Assembly: GCF_000764305.2 (NCBI RefSeq)
Contig: NW_025934950.1
Coordinates: 62,001 to 126,000 of the forward strand
Direction: 5' to 3'
Length of the DNA stretch: 64,000 nt
From: Hyalella azteca
Lineage: Eukaryota; Arthropoda; Malacostraca; Amphipoda; Hyalellidae
Position 1 is the stretch's first letter, and each line of letters begins with the position of its first letter. The translations under genes were made by a program, and so were the position numbers. The notes below the pieces were generated by a model that did not search any database, was not told the DNA's origin, and was given only the letters and a program-made list of their open reading frames with translations. This document shows, piece by piece, positions 13,233-26,600 of the stretch.

Positions 13233-13522
13233 AATAATATGCGTTTAAAAATTACTTTTTAAAGACAACACTTCTAAAGAGGCCAGTGACTCCGATGTTA
13301 TACACTTGTGCAATTAATTTCTCTTTTGAATATTTAAAAAAATTATTTTTAAAGATCAAAAAACATTTTCATTCTGTCAATTGATTCATGCATTGTCTCC
13401 GACTTTACGCAAGTGTGCAAAATTTCAGATCGATTGGACAGGTGGAAGTGTGTTATATATTGATAATAAGATTTGTAGCAGACAAACAATAAGGAGTGAA
13501 GTTAAAGAGAAGTGTTGTAAAA
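13233..13522. repeat. Dispersed repeat, copy A
   Basis: About 290 bp clearly homologous to 60867-61528. It begins with shared sequence up to ACAACACTTCT (13265-13275), has a core beginning GATTCATGCATTGTCTCC, and ends GTAGCAGACAAACAA...GTGAAGTTAAAG with AGAAGTGTTGT at 13508-13518, the inverted complement of the left motif. This copy has one core unit, whereas the other has three. Terminal inverted motifs suggest a non-autonomous mobile element, but shared sequence extends about 32 bp outside the left motif, so the true ends are unclear. Confidence 0.8.
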
Positions 13523-16500
13523 AATATGATTATTAATGGTAGGTATTGTGGGTACAACTCTCTTCATTAACGACAATTCCTTCTAATTTAAAAAAACGGG
13601 AGATTAAATAGGGGGTTTGATTTTAAATACAAACATGTATTCTTCTATCAAAATTATCTTGAAAATTACTAACGGCAGTAGGCAAAGTGGGATTAAGAGA
13701 TGCGGGATCCGGTATAACAGATGGCATTAGTGAATTTTTCATTTAAATCACACTTATCAATTTATCATCTATACGAGCATTACCGAGTAAGGTACTAGTA
13801 ATTCATGAAATAAGCAAATAGATATTTGCTTGAATTTAACGGTAAGAGTTTGAGATCAGGGGTAAGGCGTGTATAGAAACCGATGCAAATTGCAGTCCGA
13901 TTGATTGTTTCGAGTTAGGCAGGAAACATTTTTGTGAAACATAGATTAACTACAAAATTATTACACGTTAATCGTAAATCTGAGGGTGATCGCGTTGTAC
14001 AGTTTGGGAACCACTATACTTGAGAAACCGTTTAGGCGCTCACCAATCATCATAGAAGATCAATACACCCGGTAACTGATATAACTGTCGTTTAGAGCTT
14101 TAGACGACATTATGGAAAGACTTCAACCGACCATTTAACATCATTGGAATTGATCAACGACAAATAAAATCGATGTACATGTTCAACTATGTAAGTTTGC
14201 TTAGAAGAGGCAGTACAATCGTTATTCATCAACAAAGTTGTCCAATTATCACGCGAATATATTTTAAACACAAAAACCTAGTAAATATCTTCTGCGGGCG
14301 AGCAGGATGCCGTAAGCAAAAACGATGGAGCCTATTGAATACATAGGAATAAAATACAGAGGTAATTCAGTCAGAGAATGAGTCTATTAGAGATCACACA
14401 TCAGAAGCCATAGAACAGATGGGAGGCAGCAGGACCATGAATATCCAGGAAATACCAGGCTGTGGAAGCGAACACCTCAAGCCTGCTCGCCGTCGCACTC
14501 TCACAAGCACGGTGATATTTACGATCATCTCGGCCTTAGCATGCGATAAGATTATCATCGCTTGTAGCTACAACTGCATTAAAATGAGACACCGACTTAT
14601 AATTGACAACTAGAATAAAAATGGGGCATAAAGTTAACATGCTGCCTCCATAATAATATATGGAGGTAGCTGAGAGTGGAAGAAAACCGCAATGGTATAA
14701 GTTCAGTTGTATATAAATATTACGAAGTTCGTCCACAATAACGCGATAATAATTATTCTTCCATAATTATTAAAATAAGAACTGTAGCGTACCCATAAAA
14801 AAACATTCCAAATATAGGCAACGTAGGTAAGAGGGCATAATTGAAGAGGACCAAGATTCTGGTCAATATTGACTCTGTATAAACTAATGCTACAGCGTTA
14901 AATTATACGAGTATGCAAATCAATCTACTGAAATTTAGAAATAAATGTCAAATAAAGGGTAAAAATTTCACAAGGGTCATCACTTAAATCTATTTTAGGA
15001 GACGGATTATGTAGGATTTGATTAGAAACTCATTCTGTCTTAGGTAACTGGCAGTTTATTTATAAGTTATACCTACTAACTCACGATGGAATTTAAGAGA
15101 TCAGTATCAAGCACTATAATTTGGTGTATATTAGCACTTATGTTTCGAATGTGTACGACTTCAATGTTTCACGAAGTTTCTGAAGGCACTCTCTCCGAAT
15201 CAACACAAATATTGACTTTACGAGTGAAACAAAGCCGATGAAATGACCATAAGAGAAGGAGGGAGGCGAGGCCCAATGTACAGCAATGCCCGCACGCACA
15301 GTTCGCACACCGGATGTTCGCTCCACAGCAACCGAGGGTGCCCTGACTTCCCTTAAATTGTCCACAGTTGTGAAGGTAGACCTAAGCGTGGGACTTCCCT
15401 GCCACCAGGCATCTGCTACACCGACCAGCTGTCTTACCACAAGCTTAAACTTATAAATTACACCATCTCTGCACAAGTCCGCGAGCGCATAATTTAAGAC
15501 ACAGACTGGCGATCAATGTAGAATTTTCACCTGGACAGTCCCGAGTCAAGCATGTGTGATGCGCCAGACGACACCAGAATCTGCAATTTTCGAAACATGT
15601 GTCGTGCATCAAACGGGGGCTAAGAAATGTCCATTCGTACAGCGGGAGTGGAACGATGTTGCATACTATTAAATAGTAGGATATCCTTGAATTTGTTGGA
15701 CAACAAGCACCGGAATGCTTGAAACCTAACAAAGTAACTTTCAAAGACTTGAAGTAAACCAGAAAATTTTAAATTTTTCTAAAGATTCATTAAGCATTAA
15801 AATTCTAGCTGTTGGCAAATTTTGACAAAACGAACATAAAGACACAAACAGTTTGCGAAATCAGTATTCGGTTCGTTTAGGGGACGCAGAATTGTTGGAC
15901 TGCAATGTGCTCCAAAAATTGAAAATTGAGTAACTTACGAAAAAACCAATTTGGACATTGAAATTGACGCTATTCTGATGAGTACATTAGGGTTTCCTAT
16001 AGTTCTAACCACCTTACAGTTTGTCACTTTTGAAACGCTTTACAGACCGTAATATACTTAAAAGCACGATAGAAACGTGATTTTGATAAAGAATGTTAAT
16101 TTTTTTAAATAAAACATTTTTTCGTTTAGCGGGTTACTTTAATCAGGGCACGTCAGAAATAAAAGTAAAGGAATAAGGTGAAGTTGTAATCATAAAGTCT
16201 TCTGTCAGCCAGCAACGTAAATCAGGACCTGAGAGGCACGTAACAGCGGTGAAAGAGACGCAGGTAAACGTTTGGCGGGAGTGACCGGGCGGCAGGCAGC
16301 GGCCGCAGCAATCGATCGCGCGAAGGGGGACTGTAGCAGCAGCAGCACAGATCATTCGCATGCACTGCCTCGCACAACTCTAAACGACCACAACACAGTC
16401 GCAAAATTTGCGGCATTACCTGCAAGTTTGGTCTTCACGGTCCTGCCTAGATGAATTGCGAGCGAACAGCACCGTCGATATTCACGCGTGCTGCACATTT

Positions 16501-18840
16501 CTCCTTAAGGAGAAGATAAGACTAATTTTCTTCAAACATCAAGTTCAAATAATGCACCACCTCTCAGAAGAGAAACACATAGGTATGTCCAGAAATCAGG
16601 ACTGTTTGAATTTCGCAAACTATAATCCAAAACACAATTAGTGAAAGATTACACAAGACTATATAAGTCACAAAATCAACACTAAATTAATGTCTGAACA
16701 AAGTACGAGTATTAGAAAGAGAGATAATTAAAGCAATATCTGTGAAACAACAAACGCAGGACTGCATAGTGTCGCAAGTAACAATAAATGAATGGATGCA
16801 CGCCAGGAGGCATTAGTAAGAATGCAATACACTGCCTCTGGACGGTAATATTTCTCTATATTATTTATTTATTAAATATCGTACATTATTAACTTATTAT
16901 TATATATTAAGAGATCGCTGAGTACCTCCGGCAGTGAATGCGCCGCCACAATACAATAAGATGTACTCCTCCATCTTATTCAAATCAAGACTGGCGACTC
17001 TAAAAGAACTCGTCAGCAAATCTAAAAACATCAGTAATTCATCGAAACCCAACTTCGCTAGCGTATTCATGAATTTTTTTCACTTGTAAAGAGGGAAAAA
17101 AAAATGGGAACCGCACGAAATAAGAGGCAGACTACGGATGAAAGATAAGACGGCGAGTATGACTTGAGGAGGCAGGGGAGGCCGACGTTAATGTTCCTAC
17201 CAAACTAATGGCTGGATTAGGTTATTAGGAGGTGCCTTCTCTTAACGCTCCATATTAATGCTAAATGCGAAGTCTCAACGTGCAGCGCAATCCGCACGCC
17301 AGTCGTCTGCTGCACTTACGGGCTACGGCGTATATACAATGCACTGAAACTTACATTACATTTATCGCATTAACGACTTTGGAGTTGTCTCAAATACTAC
17401 ACTTTCCATCTATAACACCAATCAGTTTATACATAGCACCGCTATAAAAAGAGCGAAATAAAGTATATTCCAATCTTCACTAATGATTTCTCAAAAGGTT
17501 TAAATTAGCTCTTGAAGAGCCTAAAAAGAGCCAAACACAAGGTTAGTTATAAAAAATCACTCATAATGGTTTTCGACGTTGGTTATTATTTTGATCTAGC
17601 CCTATATGAAAAAATATATATTCGATTGTGTAAAAAGTAAATACCGATTCTTAAATAATTGCGTGTTTCGTACATGAAAAAAAGGAAACAGTTGAATATC
17701 TGTATCTCTTGTTGTAGTCTTGAGTGGACGCTGCACGCAATCAAAGCGCATCATTCTGAGAAAAGTTCAAATTTAGGTGCAAGGCTTTCATCATGAAATA
17801 AATTGTAGTGTAATGGCACAAAGCGAAGTTATCATGGGAATGGTAGGTATAATGAGTGAGAGCAAGCGGTGCGCCGAGGAGTCTCCGAGTTAAAGGACTG
17901 GCGGAGAGCGTGCCACGGTGCGTCCATCACGCCTTCAAAAGCTCACCTTCCCTCAATGGTGATAGGTCACGGAATCACAACGTCCGCCTCAAAAACCATA
18001 CACAATAGCTACGACAAAAATAACAACTTCAGACTTGGTCAAAATTTAGTACACAAAGGTAATTCTCTAAAATTATGGCGTTGACGATACTGAAAGAAAA
18101 ATAATTATACTTCAATTATGAAAAAATAGCATGGCTAACTTGTACATGGCTAACTAACGAAAGTAAAAAGTTAACTGGACATGGTTTTCAGCCGTTAAAA
18201 ACTAACAATTACGTCTAAGTAGGATTGAGATTTAAAAGCGAAATTTCATTGAAATTATAACTACAGAAGAACGAGAACAAATTATAGTCAAGTGAACTAA
18301 AAGCGTAAGGAAACAATGGATGCTCGCAACACATTAAGCTACGCACAACATGAAGGACACAAAGCGCTGCAGCAGCAGAAGAGCAATCGTGTGTTGTATA
18401 GCAATTAGCTGCCACAGCAACCACAGCCACAACAAACACCTCACAAACAACCCAAGCACCACACCGCCATAAGCCTCCCATCAATATCAAATAACCTAAT
18501 CACCTCATACAATGTCGATGCGTGCTTACAACCTATATTAATGAAGAGCGTTCACTAAGAGTTCCACTAAATGCAACAAATTTGAACGGAGAACGTGTAC
18601 AAAATGTCAACAATGAATACCTGCCAGCTGTAATTAAAAAACGCTGACCATTATATAAATGAAAAAAATCATAGAGGCTCCTCTCCTTTCAGCGAATTTG
18701 GACCTAATTTTCTTACAGATATGGAATTATTCGTACGTGACTGTACAACATTAAAATAACTGTTAGTAAAAATAACAGCCTACAGATCGAATATAATAAT
18801 TCGCATGAGCGGAAAACCGTACTCCAACAGACAGACGTTC
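13523..18840. other. No recognisable gene; one unassigned open frame
   Basis: The most gene-like stretch is a minus-strand frame at 15476-15138, 112 codons, which contains no methionine codon and is therefore at best an internal exon or remnant. A TATA-like CTATAAAAAG with GC-rich flanks occurs near 17442. Nothing is recognised. Confidence 0.4.
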
Positions 18841-18841
18841 T

Positions 18842-18955
18842 TGCGAGCCGAGTAGGACTGGGTAGGTGGTGGAGGGTAGGAGAGAAAGGGTGGGAGAGGA
18901 GGGAGGGAGAGAGAGGGAGGGAGGGGAGGGTACAGAGGCGGGGAGGAGGGATGCT
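18842..18955 (+). other. Purine-rich tract with G-quadruplex motif
   Basis: Over 100 bp almost entirely purine on the plus strand. At 18915-18930 four G-tracts are separated by single A residues (GGGAGGGAGGGGAGGG), a textbook intramolecular quadruplex motif. The mirror-like purine tract could also form a triplex. Confidence 0.8.
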
Positions 18956-19712
18956 GGGCTTACAGCTAAGTAAGATATAGTGCAGGGGATACAAGACCCC
19001 GCTAATGGCGCTACACTGTTGCAGATAACAGAGGTCGGGGGGGCCGAGGGGGGCACTCAGACGCTGCTGGAAAGCAGCCTTGCAAAACAACACTCAACTT
19101 GGCAGCCATCATGATCCTAACCTCAGCATAACTTGCAGCTTCCTTTCTATTCCTGTTTCTTAATTCCAATGCGAATATCTGATCTTTATTACGATTGAGC
19201 ATCATCTATTGCGATTGAGCATCATACCACCTAAATTTATTCATGGTATAGGTGAGGACAATTGCCAATAGGACAACTAAATCAGCGTAGGCAATTACGG
19301 GCAAAACCACGATCAATTTACAAAAAATTTTCATCTGAAAATATTACTTCGAAAATTCGATACTTAAACAGCAAATGGGATAGATGGAGTATTTAAGAAT
19401 GAGTGGAGTGCATAGTTTTATGCCAAAACGATTTTAAATTATTTCAATTATTATTAGTAGCTAAGCTTTAAACTTTTTAAAAACATCAACTCGTTATCGT
19501 TGAGCGTAAGATGGTTATAGTTGTCGGAACACAAGTCCCCTGCACCTCAGGCGCAAGTGCTTATAATATGTACATTTAAAATATAACACTAGGGGTACCA
19601 GCAAGAAAATATACTCATCTCATCAGCATTAAATACGCGTCATACTTGGGCTGGGATAAAGTAGAATCATAATCTCACGAATGTATTTAAATTCAGTGAA
19701 AAAACGAGTCAG

Positions 19713-19795
19713 ATCATCCTGACCTATCCGACCAGCGTGACCACTCTCCCTCACAACAATATCATCCTGACCTATCCGACCAGCGTAACCACTCA
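19713..19795. repeat. Two-copy 48-bp direct repeat
   Basis: ATCATCCTGACCTATCCGAC occurs at 19713 and again at 19761; about 35 bp are nearly identical between the copies. Confidence 0.85.
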
Positions 19796-20477
19796 CAAAC
19801 ACAACACTACCACAAACATTGTTTATGAAGGACGGCATATTTCAATTAATAAATTGTGTCGACAAACTGCCCGCATTAAACTAAGGCTTCTCCAGTTTCG
19901 ATAATTTTAGGCGTGCTTTTTTATTTCACTGCCAAACACAAGGTCGTATTTCAGCAATTCAAGTGATATGGTGAATTTATAGTTAAAAAAACTGTAGATG
20001 TAAGAGGATAAACGTCGGGTGGTAAGTAAAGTGGATAGTATCATGGACAGTGAACGTATTTAACTACAGTTCGCAACCAAACACATGGAACTACAAAGAC
20101 TTTTCATGACATCGAATATTCGATAGTAAACTGATTACAATCAAGCATAGAATTGAAAAGATGAATGAATACACAGTCAACTCGAGTATCTACTACGGAT
20201 ATCACTATTGTTAAAAAATATAGATAATGAAGAACAAAACTTAGCAGGAGGAAAGAAATCAAAGCTAGTCCAGAAGTGACCGAACTGATAAAACGAAGAA
20301 ACATATAACCAACAATTGTTGAGGTACCATAATCAAATATTTGTCAGTATCGTCATTACTGACAATACACTGAACTCGAAGATCGTTTCAATTTCAAAAA
20401 TACAAAAATTCAACGCGATTTTAGATAACAAAGATCATCAAAGCGAAGTGAGAGACAACATTGTGCGTAGCGCGAGC

Positions 20478-20503
20478 TGCAGCAGCAGCAGCAACAGCAG
20501 CAG
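20478..20503. repeat. Short (CAG)n tract
   Basis: Interrupted CAG triplet run with one CAA, directly next to the E-box cluster. Confidence 0.8.
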
Positions 20504-20526
20504 GTAGCGTCTAGCATCGCGCTATA

Positions 20527-20567
20527 CACGTGAGGTTGTAACAGCTGCACAGCTGTAGCAGCAGCTG
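20527..20567. promoter_or_regulatory. E-box cluster
   Basis: CACGTG at 20527-20532 and three CAGCTG at 20542, 20550 and 20562 lie within 41 bp. CAGCTG and CACGTG are established bHLH targets. Regulatory function is inferred from density alone, and the adjoining CAG-rich sequence raises the chance rate of CAGCTG. Confidence 0.35.
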
Positions 20568-20599
20568 CATCCCGTGCACAGATGGTACTAAAAGTAGCA

Positions 20600-22079
20600 A
20601 CTATTCTGCTTCAACCCAGCTCCACGAGCAACGATGCTTTCATCAAAAACTTGGATGTAGGCAAGTCCTCGTTGTCTTAGTAAAATTTGTGCCCTAATAT
20701 TTGACAAGAGGCTTGTAAATAATAGCACCGCAAACACGGCAAACTAATATCCTTTGATCCAATCCATTCCTGCCGTTCACAACACAGCCATTCGGCTAAA
20801 AATGTCTTCAGAGTTAAAGCATAATAAAATGATCGGATGACAATAATTTTCTAAGATTTGTTCTAATAATCTGAACAGAACAACAAGGATGAAGAAAATT
20901 CACGTAGCACATGAAGATTCTCGCGATTCAAACGAATTAATAAAAAACCTGACTTGATCTTATGACTTTTTTTAATTCGTCAATCAACCAATATTATAAA
21001 AAATCACCTCCGAGGCTTTGAAACACTAGTAAAGCGGATACAAGAGATCCTTTGGTTTATCAGGAGACCGACGCGAGGCCGAGAAGCGCTGAGAGCCTCA
21101 CGACAATCATGGCCTCAGTCATGATGTACGCAAGTAAATTTGCACCCACTCAATGGAGCTTCAAAGCGGCCACTAATAAATTGAGGCTGTGATGGCCTCG
21201 AGCCAAACACTCTAATGGATGGTTCCTCAGAAAAGTCCACAAAAAGACCCACGAATTAAGGTAACTATAGCAAAATGCACACTAATACTTGCTCCAGACA
21301 AAATTCGTTCGGTAGTAAAGAACATAACAAATGCTCCCCGCCGGGCATACAGACAACCTCATGGAGATCATCGCTAGATTGACGCCTCACTTCAGCAGCT
21401 TGCAGCCACTACAGAGATCCACTGACAAACTGTAGCAACAACAGCATGTTTTAATACATATTTTCATGATACCCAACACAAAAGACCGTATCATAAACCC
21501 AACATTACCAAAGTCCTAACGAGCGATCCGATCAGAGTATAATATTATTTTGCACCGCAGCATGCACGATCCCTAGTACGATCTAGTAGCAGTTCTAGCG
21601 ATCAATATTTTTAGCGCCTACGACAAATAAGTAATTTGGCTTCAGAGATCAACACGAAACTAAAATACATTGGAAACGCCGAAGAGTAGGAATAGATAAT
21701 ACATGTATGATCAACCAAGTATAATTAGGATCGTTGGGTTTTTTCATTATTTAGCATTGATAATTTTTAACATTGGCTCAAGAAATCAGCTCACTTGAGC
21801 CAAAGTAAGGAATGAGCATCGTCCAAAAGCCAGCATGGGGAAAAGACTTCTCGTAAAATGATGGAGAACACAAAAATAAGTATTTTATTATTCAGCAACC
21901 AAGCAAATACAGTCTCCATGCACTAGAACCCCAACACCAATATTTTTGCAGTACAACATTTTTTAATATAATTTGAGTGCCAATAAGGAAAATATTTTCG
22001 TTGATCATTAATCAACAATGAATTCAATTCCAAGTACGTGCATAGATTTACAGTTCAATGAAAAATAATATATTAAGAG
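20600..22079. other. No recognisable gene
   Basis: AT-rich, no exon or array supported. Confidence 0.55.
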
Positions 22080-22157
22080 ACGTAATATATAATAATAATA
22101 TAATATATATTATATATATATAATACCTATATATATATAATAATATAATAATAATGC
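22080..22157. repeat. (TA)/(TAA) microsatellite
   Basis: Imperfect run of TA and TAA/AAT units. Confidence 0.9.
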
Positions 22158-22603
22158 CAAATAATTTTTGGCACGTGATCCCACATCAGTTGGCATTTAA
22201 AGTGTTGACCGCTTGTTTGGAAAGTGACACTGACGCTATACGTACATTGGAGCACTTACTCAGTGGCTCGAACTTCAAGATCAAAAAGGGAATGATCACC
22301 ACGCAACAACGCACCATGCGCATGCTGCAATAAAAACGGTAGTATTTCTGGCACTGAAAACTTGTTGCTTCAGTAAAGTGATTTGATTTCTAATGAAGTC
22401 CATCAAACAAAGATAAATATATTGCACAAGTCGGAGTAAGAACAGCAAAGCCATGTACATTTGGCAATGTTACGAACGCAAGACACGCGGTGAAACGAGT
22501 ACTAGCAAAGTAATTCGAAATATGCATTTGTTTCTTTACACCACACCAATCTCAATCTAACTGAAAATGACGCAGAAGAACCAGGATAAGTCGTTACTCG
22601 CTA

Positions 22604-22841
22604 TTAACCCTCTACCGCCGTATGTCACTCTCCGGCCGGAGCATAACTTTCAACCTAAATTATACGAAAACTATTGAGTGTAGCAACCTGAGGGCGTTTG
22701 TACGCAACAGAGAACATTTAAAGTTATCGTACGTGGCGGCAATCATCGGTGCAAGTCATTTTGTGCTCACTGGAACGTATCCTTTTTGGGATACGTTCCC
22801 AATATTGCTCCGGTTACTCATGTCAGGCGGTAGAGGGTTAA
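22604..22841. mobile_element. piggyBac-type MITE, 230 bp
   Basis: Perfect 12-bp terminal inverted repeats, CCCTCTACCGCC at 22608-22619 and GGCGGTAGAGGG at 22826-22837, directly flanked on both sides by TTAA (22604-22607 and 22838-22841). TTAA target duplication plus termini starting CCCT are the hallmark of the piggyBac superfamily. The interior is too short for a transposase, so this is a non-autonomous derivative. It carries a perfect internal hairpin, GGAACGTATCC at 22772-22782 and its complement at 22789-22799 with a 6-nt loop. The open frame running through it has no significance. Confidence 0.9.
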
Positions 22842-25800
22842 GCGGAATTCGCACCTTCAGCCTGCCAGAGACAACAAATGTCATAATAGCATCATCATAT
22901 TAATTATCACCCAGATTATCAGAAAAATCATAAAATTAATAGTCATTTATTGATGATCGATTGTATTGTCCGTAACTAAACTAATTAAAAGTAACTTAGA
23001 AAGGTAACTGGCATCTATTGTGCTAAGTCAATGGAATAGAACAAGCATAGAACAAAACAAAGGCAAGCGTGTAGCTAATGAAGCCCAAGTGACACATTGA
23101 GAAGCACAGTCTAGGGTCATCTAGACACAGCAACATCGTCCGCAAGACGGAACCTCAAGAAATATTAGCGACAGGTGTGACTAAAGCGCGTCAGTAGAAC
23201 ACAAGTCGCTCAAACGTAGCAGGTGTGCCAGCAGCAAGTAGATCTTTTATGTGAGCCTAAAAGAATATTGCCATACTGTCGGTACGTACAGTGAAGCAGT
23301 TCATTTCACGAAAGCTTATGATTACAATATTATATAATCTTGTGATTATATAATCATGGCAAACAAGTTACAAAAGAGCAATTTTCCACCACCAAAAACA
23401 TCACCAGTTAATGCAGGCATGATAATATTTGATCGGTTGTAATACCGTGCTGAACTCATATAGGATAATTAAGAACTGATAAGAATGACTCAAGCTGCCA
23501 CGCGAACCTCTTCATGACAGAAACGCTTGGCCATCATTCGTTTGGTCAGCAATTATAAATTCTCCCAAATAATTTCAGAACTCTAACTAAATACGCTTTT
23601 TGCTTGTCAAATAATTTGCACTAAAATACTTGTACGCCCCAAAATATTAACACAACGCAGTTCATTTTAATATTCAAACTCTGATTGTTATTGCTCTCAA
23701 GCATAAGTTAGAACGAACGGTGAAAAGAATTAATCTTTTATGGATATAAAATGTTGATAGAAAAATAAACGTTAGTATTGCTAGCTAAGTTATCTCTATT
23801 AATGATAGAGATGTACTAAACCAAGTTTGAGTCGTAAGTATAGATTACATTTACCACAAAAATTGCGTATAACGTTTAGGTGTGAAGATTTACACAAGCA
23901 AAACAATCATGAAAATGAAGTATGTCGACGTCCCGAGTTCTAATCAATCTATGAAAACTTTCTACCGCTTTCTGCTACATCTAAAACCAATTTTAGATTA
24001 TACATGAGCATAAATAGTAATGTCAATAGAGAAAATTTTGTCCTTCAGTAATCATTCGAAGATGGTGAGATGTTGAATTCAAGTCCAAGTCAATGGAGAA
24101 AATGTTGTCCTCCGGTAATGATTTACGGATGGATGTGATGGTGAATTAGGTGCTTCTAGGAGACACACGCTCATAGGTATACATTGAGTTAAGAACATAA
24201 GCCACCCATGTAGCGTCGCACGCAGACGGTGTATGGAGTGAAGTCTGGCGATTGTGGAGCCGGACGCTGGCGCAGCGGGAGGTGGTCCGTGGCTGTGCCG
24301 CCTGTCACTTACCAACACACAACAAAAAATACAACAAAATTAAGCCTAAAGCTGTGTTCTGCTCAAAAAATATGGGAAAACAATGTCAAAAATAGCCGAA
24401 AATTATCGGATCGATGCAAGCGTTACGAAAATATATAACAAATTTTCTAAAACCTCAATTGAAATTATATCAGTAAGGGTTGAGTAAAAAAAACATAAGT
24501 CAATTGTTGTGTTATTTTCATGAAATTAATACCAATAAAAAAGCATTGTTTTCTGTTTCGGTTCGCATGAGATCATCAATAGGATCCATCAAGGTTAAAA
24601 AAAAGTTCAACGATTGGACCGCTGTCAAAAAATTTATCAATAACTCATTAGAAGTAATAAAAAAAATTATTTACCAGTAGAAGCTTTAGTAACAGCACAC
24701 AAAAAATGTATTCATTCTTTACTACCTTTACAATCTAGAATGTCCGTTGCCATCTATAGATAATTATGCTAGTAAATTTAATATTAATTTCTCAATGAAA
24801 AAAAAATACGGTGAATATTTTTTCATAGTCTTTACCAACCGCAAGCAACACAAAATGTAAAATCTCCAGAGACTGTTAGACAAATAACTTCAAACATTCT
24901 TCGTTTTAATACAAGTTGAAGGAGAGCTATCGTTCAGGCTCAAAACCGTCCTGCTGACCAAGTTTAGTTCTCATGACTCCAAACCAAAATATGGAAACCG
25001 AAACACCAACAATGAGGCACCACTACAGCAGAAGTGGCTCAATAAAACACGTAAACGAAGCATGTGGAACAAACGGCTACACATTATACCAAGCCTATTT
25101 ATCCCCCAGAGAATTTTAAATTGGTGCATATTTTGAACCTAGGAAGATATAAATCGATTATGTAAATGCAATAAAGCCGTTATCTAACCAAATAGGGTTA
25201 TCAAATATAGGGCGTTATCTAACCAAAATTTTAAAAAAATCCGTGAGCATGTTTATTCGAAGACCATAATTTGCCGAAGTTCCAGATCGGAAGTGATGAT
25301 TCAAAATTATTTGGGACAGACCAAGAAGTGAAAAAGGCGTGCTTGAACAGTGGAACATTTTGACAGAACAGCTAGGCAACGGAAGCATCGTTGCGCATCC
25401 TCGCATTGCTGCATTCGTATGAACATTGTAGAATGAAAAATTTATAAGATCGCAGATCATCACGAAAACAAGCACACAATGGAGGCAGAGAAGCGCAAAG
25501 CGCATTCCTAGAGCGACTTTTGAAGGTATTAAGCACGTCTTTCAGAAATTCAATGCGGCCAGTCAATGTGAAAACCTGGGGCTTAGTTAGCAGACACGTC
25601 ACTCGCCATTACATTTACCATCAGCGATGTAAATTGCGCCATACAAAACTAAGGAGATGCATATTACAACTAAATTTGATACTAAAATTCCGTATAAATA
25701 TTACACCCTCACAAACAGGCATTTTGCATGGATGAAATATTTTTTAATTTATTATCATATATCATTGCGAAACTCCCAGAATTTTTTCTACATCATTTAA

Positions 25801-26117
25801 TATCACGAGGGTCCGTGAGCATTAAGACATATAACAATCCGTATTTAGGTAGCACAATACGTTGAAATAATATTGTTCGGTGAGGGAAAAAGGCAAATTT
25901 CTAGAATATCACGACGAAAGGCAAGCGCACGCCGAGGAAGAGAGTACAAGCAGAAGAGCGGACACCGTGAATGGCAGAGCACAAAGATGCCACAACAAAA
26001 GACGAGGCTGGTGAAGGAAGGAGGTACGGCAAGCTAGACAGCCTCACGAACATTCCTGCGTAAGCCTCCCGCTGAGAACCCAAGTCCTCTTTTCTGTGAA
26101 GAATGAAGCGGCGGCCT
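22842..26117. other. No recognisable gene; AT-rich inverted repeat
   Basis: Mostly AT-rich. A perfect inverted repeat, ATTATATAATC at 23329-23339 and its complement at 23344-23354 with a 4-nt loop, is the only structure noted. Confidence 0.5.
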
Positions 26118-26229
26118 GTAGTGTACCTCACACGCTGCACGCACCGTAGTGTACCTCACACGCTGCACGCACCGTAGTGTACCTCACACGCTGCTCGCAC
26201 CGTAGTGTACCTCACACGCTGCACGTACG
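26118..26229. repeat. 28-bp tandem repeat, 4 copies
   Basis: Units beginning GTAGTGTACCTCACACGCTG start at 26118, 26146, 26174 and 26202, nearly identical; the last diverges at its end. Confidence 0.95.
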
Positions 26230-26600
26230 TGAGCCACGTGCAAAGATGTCTCAATGCTTGTGGGTGACGTTACTTCAAATTTAATATAAGGCCAGCAATC
26301 AAAGCTAATCACTACCTTTTGAAGAATCTATCGACAAAAAAATGAACATGAATGCAAAGATAGGGCCCAAAAATACTAGCGAAGAGTCGAAGATGTATCA
26401 AACGACTAGTAGGAAATCTCATTGCACAAAATAAACCTTATATTAATACTTATAAATCTCCTGATAAGGCGAAGAAAAATTGTGGCAAGTACTGCTACTT
26501 GACAACAGCGTAACAGTACTCGCAGTGCCCCTAAGGCGATGGCAGTTGCATCAACTTGGCATCAACAAAATTTGCACAGCAGCAATTCAAGTTCTATGAT

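Noticed and set aside
22622..22903. 93-codon frame over the MITE
   Set aside because: It crosses the terminal repeat and hairpin of a non-coding element and does not begin within a transposase.
26118..26229. CRISPR-like array
   Set aside because: Direct tandem units without spacers in eukaryotic DNA; the same applies to the other arrays.
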